The translations under genes were made by a program, and so were the position numbers. Of a DNA stretch of 6,681 bases, positions 1 through 6,681 are shown piece by piece (position 1 is the first letter of the stretch; the number at the start of each line of letters is the position of its first letter). A model generated the notes under the pieces. The model worked only from the letters and a program-made list of their open reading frames with translations. It had not been told where the DNA came from and made no database searches. This DNA comes from Planctomycetota bacterium (GTDB lineage: Bacteria; Planctomycetota; UBA1135): NCBI GenBank assembly GCA_002400895.1, contig NVRO01000013.1:1-6681 (forward strand), in the 5' to 3' direction.

Positions 1-1
1 C

Positions 2-181
2 GTGCTCGGAATTGAGGCCAGGGGGGTTGTTGAGCTTGAACCTAAGGCCTTGGTTGGCAAAATGGCGATGGTTGAGTGCCAAGCGGAAGAACGGGAAGAT
101 CCGGTGACTGGAATCAGGCGCTTGAGCAATCGAGTTCCATTTGCCGGATACCAGGCGATTGTTTCCAAAGGAGGCGCGTAA
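2..181 (+). CDS. 3' end of an unidentified protein gene (partial)
   Basis: The frame starting at base 2 is open to a TAA at 179-181 and gives the last 59 residues of a protein whose start lies outside the window. The residues are mixed charged and hydrophobic, with no membrane segment. The tail ends in VPFAGYQAIVSKGGA, a hydrophobic strand followed by a basic end. That resembles the last beta strand of many Rossmann-fold enzymes, such as class I methyltransferases, but this is only a weak resemblance and I assign no family. It is likely to be real because it stops 30 bp before the next gene and a good -10-like element lies in that gap. It has the same orientation as the following three genes, so it could be their operon leader or an independent unit. 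Confidence 0.55.
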   Translation: MLGIEARGVVELEPKALVGKMAMVECQAEEREDPVTGIRRLSNRVPFAGYQAIVSKGGA

Positions 182-196
182 AGCTGAGCGCGGCGG

Positions 197-211
197 TATA
201 AAATCCCGGGT
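197..211 (+). promoter_or_regulatory. Putative -10 element placed for a leaderless transcript
   Basis: TATAAAAT lies at 197-204, in the short gap after the upstream stop codon. Read as TAAAAT (199-204), it ends 7 nt before the ATG at 212, so transcription would begin at or next to the start codon. No Shine-Dalgarno sequence lies between it and the ATG. No convincing -35 hexamer is seen 16-18 bp upstream (around 175-182). This is inferred from sequence only. Confidence 0.4.
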
Positions 212-757
212 ATGCGCACTCCTGTTGCTGCCGAGGATGTCCTCTATCACGAGGTGATTCTGCCGTCAAAAACGCTGGTTATGAGTGTGAGCATGGGCAT
301 GGGTGGGTTGTTTTTACTGGCCTTCGCCGTGATGCCGATATCTCCTTGGCTTACCGGCAGTATTGCCCTGATGGCCCTGGTGTTCGCGTGGTGGATACAG
401 GTGACCAAACTAGTGTCCAAGGTCAGCAGAAGTGGGCTTAGCATTCGCATGGCTCCATTTCCCGCGCACTTTCTCCCGGTTGGCGAGATAGAAGGATGGC
501 GGGTGCACATGACATATCCATGGGGCGTTCGCCATAAAGGATGGGCGGTAAAGAAGTCCCCTGGGGTGACGGTTTTTTTGGCTGGTGATCGACCCGGCCT
601 GGTGATTGGCCTTAGCGGCCAGAAGGGTATTTGGTTGAGTTCCGCTCGTCCCGACGAGATTGCCAGTGCTCTCTCAAGGATTGTTCCCAAACGAAGGGGT
701 GTAGACAAGAAGGGGGGAGTGGGCAACTCCGACCAGACCAGCGCGCAGGTATCCTGA
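212..757 (+). CDS. Two-helix membrane protein with PH-like C-terminal domain
   Basis: This predicted 181-residue inner-membrane protein has two adjacent hydrophobic helices, at about residues 22-41 and 46-64, joined by a short turn rich in Pro and Gly. A soluble region at about 68-158 follows. Its strand-rich pattern (GLSIRM, then GWRVHM, WGVRHKGWAVKKSPGVTVFL and IGLSGQKGIWLSSARPDEIASAL) resembles small bacterial membrane proteins with a PH-like (bPH/YdbT-type) domain, where a strand reading 'W-L-S-S-R-P-E-E' precedes a final helix. The tail (about 160-181) is basic and polar and probably disordered. I do not recognise a specific family and assign no function. The start ATG is preceded by a -10-like element rather than a ribosome binding site. 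Only 4 bp separate its stop from the next gene, so it is probably the first gene of an operon ending in ligA. Confidence 0.75.
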   Translation: MRTPVAAEDVLYHEVILPSKTLVMSVSMGMGGLFLLAFAVMPISPWLTGSIALMALVFAWWIQVTKLVSKVSRSGLSIRMAPFPAHFLPVGEIEGWRVHMTYPWGVRHKGWAVKKSPGVTVFLAGDRPGLVIGLSGQKGIWLSSARPDEIASALSRIVPKRRGVDKKGGVGNSDQTSAQVS

Positions 758-761
758 GAAT
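750..761 (+). promoter_or_regulatory. Possible internal -10 element before the deaminase-like gene
   Basis: TATCCT at 750-755 ends exactly 6 nt before the ATG at 762 and overlaps the stop codon of the preceding gene. No clear Shine-Dalgarno sequence is present. Its placement matches the other TAnnnT elements in this window. On its own it is weak; its support is the repeated pattern. Confidence 0.25.
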
Positions 762-3199
<2,438 letters not shown>

Positions 3200-3207
3200 T
3201 GCGTCGC

Positions 3208-3936
3208 TTATAAATCAAATTCGGCAAGTAGCGGCAAGTGATCGCTGGCCGATTTTGCAAGTTCCATGCGGCTGCGGTGAATATGCTCGTTTAATAGCGG
3301 CCCGCGCCAGAAGAACTTGTCAAGCGCCCCGACCGGAGCAGATGCCGGATAAGTAAGAATGTGTTGCCGCCGCCGGTGTTCGCTCCAGGCGTGCATGCCC
3401 TCGGCTTTGACCACCCGGTGGAAAATCAAGTTCCGCCAGTCGTTGGTGTCGCCGGCGAGAATCAATCGATCACTTTGTTTTCGTTCACGCCAGGTACCAC
3501 TGCGGAAGAGTCGCTGAAGTTGCAGGTTGCGCTCCCTTGCCGACAAGCCGAGGTGGGTGGTGAAAACATGCAGGTCCTTGTAGTGCCCGGGCAATTTCAA
3601 GCGGGTGTAGAGCGCATTGCGGCGCTTTTTCCAGGCAATGGTGAGGTCCAGCTGTTTACGCCGCTTGATCGGGAAACGTGACAGCACCGCATTCCCGTAA
3701 CTCCCTTGTCTGAGCACGTGAGCTTGGGCCCAAGTGGTCCATTTGAAGCCACATATTCTCCCCAGCTCATGATCCAGCCAGAGCTGTTGCGAGCGATTGA
3801 CGCCACGGTCGACTTCTTGCAACATCAGTATGTCCGGTTGGTGGTGGGTGATGACACTTGCCACTCGCTCGAGGTCGAACTTTCCGTCCATGCCGATCGC
3901 ACGGTGGATATTCCATGTCATCAGGCGGAGTTTCAT
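3208..3936 (-). CDS. ybhP: Endonuclease/exonuclease/phosphatase family protein, YbhP-like
   Basis: A 242-residue Mg2+-dependent phosphodiesterase of the EEP (exonuclease III/DNase I/sphingomyelinase) superfamily. The metal and catalytic residues are all visible: N9 in TWNIH, E41 in LMLQEVD, GNAVLSRFP at 81-89, H128 in FTTHLGL, D163 and N165 in LAGDTNDW, D206 in ALDKFFW, and D232-H233 in SDHLPLL. The length and the neighbouring clsB-like gene match E. coli YbhP, which lies in the ybhP-clsB(ybhO)-ybhN cluster. The true substrate of that family is not established; phospholipid head groups, phosphoinositide-like esters or nucleic acid are all possible. There is no signal peptide, so it should act in the cytoplasm. 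It is the last gene of the minus-strand operon, starting 12 bp after the clsB-like stop, with no obvious ribosome binding site. Its stop lies 7 bp from that of ligA. Confidence 0.9.
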   Translation of the reverse strand: MKLRLMTWNIHRAIGMDGKFDLERVASVITHHQPDILMLQEVDRGVNRSQQLWLDHELGRICGFKWTTWAQAHVLRQGSYGNAVLSRFPIKRRKQLDLTIAWKKRRNALYTRLKLPGHYKDLHVFTTHLGLSARERNLQLQRLFRSGTWRERKQSDRLILAGDTNDWRNLIFHRVVKAEGMHAWSEHRRRQHILTYPASAPVGALDKFFWRGPLLNEHIHRSRMELAKSASDHLPLLAEFDL

Positions 3937-3948
3937 GGTGTGCGGTGG

Positions 3949-5073
3949 TCAGAAGGCACGGTCAAAAAGACCGAAGGCGCGTTCGAGAATTCGTTGCCGT
4001 AATGGGCGCTTGTCCCAATCTAGCAAGCGGATTTCTTCTGATTGCTCAAAATCTTTCTTCATCTGCGTCTCAGCCTCAAGTGCCAGACGCTTGCTGCGGC
4101 AAGCTGCCACCAGTTCGTTGTTGATGAACATCGACCAGCGATCAAGGTTTGCGGAACCCACCATCAGGTAATCGTCGTCAAAGAGGGATATTTTTGCGTG
4201 CATGAAACTCGGCTGGTATTCATATACCCTGGCACCTGCGCGTAGTAGCCGTCCGTAATATCGGCGTGCTGCCAGGCGCACCGTCGGATGGTCGTTTAGT
4301 GGTCCGGGGAAAAGGAGGCGCAGGTCGATGCCGCGTTGCGCCACAATCCGCAGGTCAGCCATCAGTCTCGGGCCCGGTATGAAGTAGGGGACCGCAATCC
4401 ACACCCGGCGGCGACTAGCGTGCAGGTGCCAGTGGAAGCTGCGACGGTAGTTGGGGCGGCGGAATGCGTACTGGGGGATCAGTCGAAGTTGCTCATCGCG
4501 CGGTTCGGTTACATACCTGAGCTTGGGGCCACCACCGACGCCATTCCATAAACGGTTGAAACAATCTTCCAGGTGCGCCAAGGCCCCGCCGGTAAACCGG
4601 AGCATGGTGTCGCGTGCAGTAGGGCGCGGTGATTGGGGCCACCACTGGTCATCAAATGCCATGCCTCCGACCCACCCGGAATCCTGGTCGCACAAGATCA
4701 GGCGGCGATGAGTTCTCGGCAGTGCGCGGGAGCCACGTCCGAACAAATCTCGGAGGCCGGACGGGTTGTAGGTCTTGAGGTCGATGTCGGCATCTTTCAG
4801 GCGGCTCCGCATGTTGTCGTCGAAGGCGGAGGATCCATAAGCGTCCACCATCAGGCGTACTTTGGCACCATTATTGGAAGCCCGCACCATGGCGTCGGTG
4901 ATTGCGTCCCCGGCCAGCCCGGGACTGAAGATAAAGTTCTCGACCATCAGTTGTTTGCGACAGCCGGCAATATCGTCAAGCAGGCGTTTCCAGATTTGTT
5001 CTGCATCTGACAACAGCTCGGCGTCGGAACAGTCCACATATGGGTATGGGGCCCGGAAGTCGACAGTTGTCAT
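3949..5073 (-). CDS. clsB: Phospholipase D family protein, cardiolipin synthase B-like
   Basis: A 374-residue protein with the two-HKD layout of ClsB-type cardiolipin synthases, which condense phospholipids by phosphatidyl transfer at the inner membrane. It lacks the N-terminal membrane helices of ClsA, as ClsB does. The N-terminal half has QLMVENFIF (41-49) and VRLMVDAYGS (72-81), typical of PLD synthases. The first HKD motif, H122-R-R124-x4-D129, has Arg for the conserved Lys, and the following GGxN reads GGMA (136-139). The second, H292-A-K294-x4-D299 with GSAN (306-309), is canonical. RDTMLRFTGGALAHLEDCF (154-172) matches the family's linker. The degenerate first motif leaves the reaction uncertain. 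The ATG lies 2 bp after the stop of the glycosyltransferase gene, without a Shine-Dalgarno sequence, so expression is coupled or driven by a local promoter. The neighbouring YbhP-like gene supports the ClsB assignment. Confidence 0.88.
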   Translation of the reverse strand: MTTVDFRAPYPYVDCSDAELLSDAEQIWKRLLDDIAGCRKQLMVENFIFSPGLAGDAITDAMVRASNNGAKVRLMVDAYGSSAFDDNMRSRLKDADIDLKTYNPSGLRDLFGRGSRALPRTHRRLILCDQDSGWVGGMAFDDQWWPQSPRPTARDTMLRFTGGALAHLEDCFNRLWNGVGGGPKLRYVTEPRDEQLRLIPQYAFRRPNYRRSFHWHLHASRRRVWIAVPYFIPGPRLMADLRIVAQRGIDLRLLFPGPLNDHPTVRLAARRYYGRLLRAGARVYEYQPSFMHAKISLFDDDYLMVGSANLDRWSMFINNELVAACRSKRLALEAETQMKKDFEQSEEIRLLDWDKRPLRQRILERAFGLFDRAF

Positions 5074-5085
5074 TATTAAAAACTA
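5074..5085 (-). promoter_or_regulatory. Possible -10 element before the clsB-like gene
   Basis: Read on the - strand, TAGTTT (5085-5080) ends 6 nt before the ATG at 5073-5071, inside the last codons of the upstream glycosyltransferase gene. There is no Shine-Dalgarno sequence. It conforms to the TAnnnT spacing seen at four other starts in the window. Weak evidence on its own, since the area is T-rich. Confidence 0.25.
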
Positions 5086-6086
5086 AGGATGGTTCCTTTA
5101 CGAGCAGCATCGGTAACTGCTTTGGCAACCACTTCCGGAGTAATCCTGGTCAGGCACCGGTGGTCGATAGGACAAACCTTCTTATGGCAAGGGCTGCATT
5201 CGACATCATCACGTTGTAAGCTGACGGTCAGCTCTTGCTGAAAATTGGTCCACCGAGGGTCGGTCGCCCCGAACAGAACCACCTGTGGAATATCCAGGGC
5301 TGCGGCGATATGGCGTGCACCATTATCCATGGTCAACAACACTTGACACACCTTGAGCAATGCTTTCATTTCGTCGATTGATGAGTACATGAAAGGCGCC
5401 GGGCATAGTTGTTTTATTCGACGAATCAAATCGGACTCGCTTGGCGCTCCGAAGTAAATAGGCTGGAGTCCGGTGGCGTTGGCCGAAAGTCGAACCGCCT
5501 CGGCCATCAACTCCGGAGGATAGATTTTGGAAGGACCAAAGGCCGCGCCGGGCGCAACTCCGAGAAAGGGCGGACAAATCCCGTGAGCAGCAAGTGCCTC
5601 CAGGGTTTCGGATGCCATGCGTTGTCCACGGATACTGATGGCAAGTTCGGTGCGCGGTTCTTGTGGCTCGCCAATCATCTCGGTATAGATCTTGGTCATG
5701 GCCCGCGGTTCACCAACCGGCGGTAATTTTTCGGTGAGTAAAAAGTTGCGAGTAGCAGTTCGCCTGCCAATCCGTTTTGGAATCCTTGCTCTTGCCGCTG
5801 CCAGTGCCGAGGAGAAGGAGTTCGGTAAGAGATAAACGCTGTCCAGCATCAATTTTTTAATTCGTTTAGCCTGGCGCCTGCTCGCACCCCATCCGCTCAG
5901 GCAATCAGGGGTCAGCACCTCAAGTTCATCAATCGAGTCAATCCCCTCGAGGACTTCACAGGCTTTGCTATTGCCGAATGCGACGATGCGACCATCGGGG
6001 TTGCGCTGTCGGAGCAATCGCAGTAGCGGAGTGGCGGCAACCACATCTCCAACCGGATTGGGAAGTCTCACCCCGATTCGCTTCAT
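5076..6086 (-). CDS. waaF: Glycosyltransferase family 9, ADP-heptose:LPS heptosyltransferase II-like
   Basis: A 336-residue GT-B enzyme of family GT9, which transfers L-glycero-D-manno-heptose from ADP-heptose to the lipopolysaccharide inner core on the cytoplasmic side of the inner membrane. The N-terminal motif PNPVGDVVAATPLLRLLR (9-26) holds the expected catalytic-base Asp (D14). YLLPNSFSSAL (85-95) and APGAAFGPSKIYP (178-190, the GPxKxWP motif with Tyr for Trp) are WaaF-like. MDNGARHIAAALDIPQVVLFGATDP (253-277) is the nucleotide-sugar binding region. The cluster C297-S-P-C300, C305 and C311 is the conserved WaaF tail (CSPCxxxxCP...C). The length is normal. Its ATG overlaps the hldC stop as ATGA, and an AAAGG sequence about 6-10 nt upstream can serve as the ribosome binding site. 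The acceptor cannot be told from sequence, so WaaF versus a related GT9 is an inference. Confidence 0.9.
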   Translation of the reverse strand: MKRIGVRLPNPVGDVVAATPLLRLLRQRNPDGRIVAFGNSKACEVLEGIDSIDELEVLTPDCLSGWGASRRQAKRIKKLMLDSVYLLPNSFSSALAAARARIPKRIGRRTATRNFLLTEKLPPVGEPRAMTKIYTEMIGEPQEPRTELAISIRGQRMASETLEALAAHGICPPFLGVAPGAAFGPSKIYPPELMAEAVRLSANATGLQPIYFGAPSESDLIRRIKQLCPAPFMYSSIDEMKALLKVCQVLLTMDNGARHIAAALDIPQVVLFGATDPRWTNFQQELTVSLQRDDVECSPCHKKVCPIDHRCLTRITPEVVAKAVTDAARKGTILSF

Positions 6087-6592
6087 TTACGACCTTTGCC
6101 ATCTTCGACAACAGCACTTAGTCTGGTTGCCAGCTCACGACTGGCACCAACTTTCGGACCGCCGACGAGCTTTAGTTCAATGCCGAGTTCATTGGCGGCG
6201 CTGCTTTCACTAGCAGGGATGCCAGTAGGGTCATAGTCCTCACCCTTGGCATGAATTTCTGGTTTCAGTTGACGCATGGTTTCAGCAACATCAAGTTCCT
6301 CGAAAATGCAAACATGGTCGACACATTCTAGTGCACAAATGATTTCGGCGCGTTCTTGGGCGGGTTGGAGTGGTCGCCCGGGTCCCTTATGGTGAGTCGC
6401 GCTGGTATCGCTATTGATGGCCACCACCAAAATATCGCCAAGTGCCCGTGCCGCTGTCAGTACGCGCACATGGCCAACGTGCAAGAGGTCAAACACCCCA
6501 TTACACATCACCACTCGCATCCCGAGCTCGCGCTGATGGGCGAGTTCGGATGCCAGATTGTCGCGGTCGAGGAGCTTGGGTACTGAGTCCAC
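6083..6592 (-). CDS. hldC: D-glycero-beta-D-manno-heptose 1-phosphate adenylyltransferase, stand-alone
   Basis: A nucleotidyltransferase-fold enzyme that makes ADP-heptose from heptose 1-phosphate and ATP, supplying the GT9 enzyme encoded next to it. It corresponds to the C-terminal (RfaE2) domain of E. coli HldE; the kinase domain is not fused here and must be encoded elsewhere. With the GTG start at 6592 it has 169 residues, and NGVFDLLHVGHVRVL (31-45) contains the HxGH nucleotide-binding signature. Later it shows INSD, a KGPGRPLQP stretch, RAEIICALECVDHV, and a KGEDYDP segment matching the family's KGGDY. The usual C-terminal Ser-Thr/Ser-Thr motif reads GASRELATRL. The frame is open further upstream to a GTG at 6673, but the 27 extra residues are unlike the family, and 6592 gives the typical spacing of about 30 residues to NG(V/C)FD. 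Another TTG (6622) and GTG (6655) are possible. Confidence 0.87.
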   Translation of the reverse strand: MDSVPKLLDRDNLASELAHQRELGMRVVMCNGVFDLLHVGHVRVLTAARALGDILVVAINSDTSATHHKGPGRPLQPAQERAEIICALECVDHVCIFEELDVAETMRQLKPEIHAKGEDYDPTGIPASESSAANELGIELKLVGGPKVGASRELATRLSAVVEDGKGRK

Positions 6593-6606
6593 TTGGGGAT
6601 AGGTTA
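6593..6606 (-). promoter_or_regulatory. Possible -10 element before hldC
   Basis: On the - strand TAACCT (6606-6601) ends 8 nt before the chosen GTG at 6592, with no Shine-Dalgarno sequence between. It would be the main promoter of the four-gene minus-strand operon. No clear -35 hexamer is visible. Support rests mainly on the recurrent TAnnnT placement in this window. Confidence 0.25.
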
Positions 6607-6630
6607 CGAAAACGGACAGCAACTCGGTCT

Positions 6631-6642
6631 TAGAATGCGCCC
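6631..6642 (+). promoter_or_regulatory. Possible -10 element for a divergent gene
   Basis: TAGAAT at 6631-6636 matches five of six bases of TATAAT and ends 6 nt before an ATG at 6643. This would place the transcription start on the A of the start codon. No Shine-Dalgarno sequence is present, and no good -35 is seen. Confidence 0.3.
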
Positions 6643-6681
6643 ATGGAACAGTCACCGCACCCTGGCGCTTCACCGTCAGAG
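6643..6681 (+). CDS. Possible 5' end of a divergent gene (partial)
   Basis: An ATG at 6643 opens a frame of 13 codons (MEQSPHPGASPSE) that runs off the window without a stop. It faces away from hldC, with about 50 bp between the two proposed starts. The only support is the well-placed -10-like TAGAAT upstream and the expectation of a divergent promoter region. Thirteen residues rich in Ser and Pro allow no family assignment. If hldC instead began at the GTG at 6673, the two coding regions would overlap head to head and one of them would be wrong. Confidence 0.35.
   Translation, partial: MEQSPHPGASPSE

Noticed and set aside
247..726. A 159-codon open frame on the - strand opposite the membrane protein gene
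   Set aside because: The + strand frame has two clear membrane helices, a well-placed start and tight spacing to the next gene. The reverse frame has no family features and no plausible start signal.
3220..3240. Direct repeat CGGCAAGT-AG-CGGCAAGT near the operon junction
   Set aside because: It encodes the conserved C-terminus of the YbhP-like protein (around DHLPLLAEF). Two 8-bp copies are not enough to call a regulatory or recombination site.
3200..3260. Possible rho-independent terminator at the convergent junction
   Set aside because: Only short complementary arms (AGCG/CGCT) are seen, with no T-run in either direction. Not a credible terminator.
4633..5010. A 125-codon + strand frame inside the clsB-like gene
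   Set aside because: It is antisense to conserved PLD-family motifs on the - strand and has no independent support.

Overview
This 6.7 kb window is almost entirely coding and looks like a bacterial chromosome. A heptosyltransferase-like GT9 gene and a stand-alone heptose-1-phosphate adenylyltransferase gene imply a Gram-negative organism with a heptose-containing lipopolysaccharide core. GC content is moderate to fairly high, estimated by eye. I cannot fix the phylum. The ligA and hldC sequences gave me a weak impression of Planctomycetota or a similar lineage, while the ybhP/clsB-like pair is best known from Proteobacteria. No tRNA, rRNA, CRISPR array, insertion sequence or phage gene is visible.

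The left half (about 1-3199) reads on the + strand. It holds the 3' end of an unidentified gene (2-181), a two-helix membrane protein with a PH-like tail (212-757), a small protein resembling cytidine deaminase that has lost its zinc and catalytic residues (762-1145), and full-length NAD+-dependent DNA ligase ligA (1142-3199). The last three are separated by 4 bp and then overlap by 4 bp, so they are probably co-expressed.

The right half reads on the - strand, in transcription order: hldC (6592 to 6083), a waaF-like heptosyltransferase (6086 to 5076), a clsB-like phospholipase D family protein (5073 to 3949) and a ybhP-like endonuclease/exonuclease/phosphatase protein (3936 to 3208). Junctions are a 4-bp overlap, a 2-bp gap and a 12-bp gap, which suggests one cell-envelope operon covering activated heptose, its transfer to the core, and phospholipid metabolism. 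The two operons converge with only 7 bp between stop codons. A possible divergent gene begins at 6643 and runs off the window.

The most notable observations are: (1) five of the eight start codons have no Shine-Dalgarno sequence but a TAnnnT (-10-like) hexamer ending 6-8 nt upstream, the layout expected for leaderless transcripts; (2) the deaminase-like pseudoenzyme translationally linked to ligA; and (3) a ClsB-like protein whose first HKD motif is altered at Lys and Asn while the second is intact. I did not find a clearly new multi-gene system.
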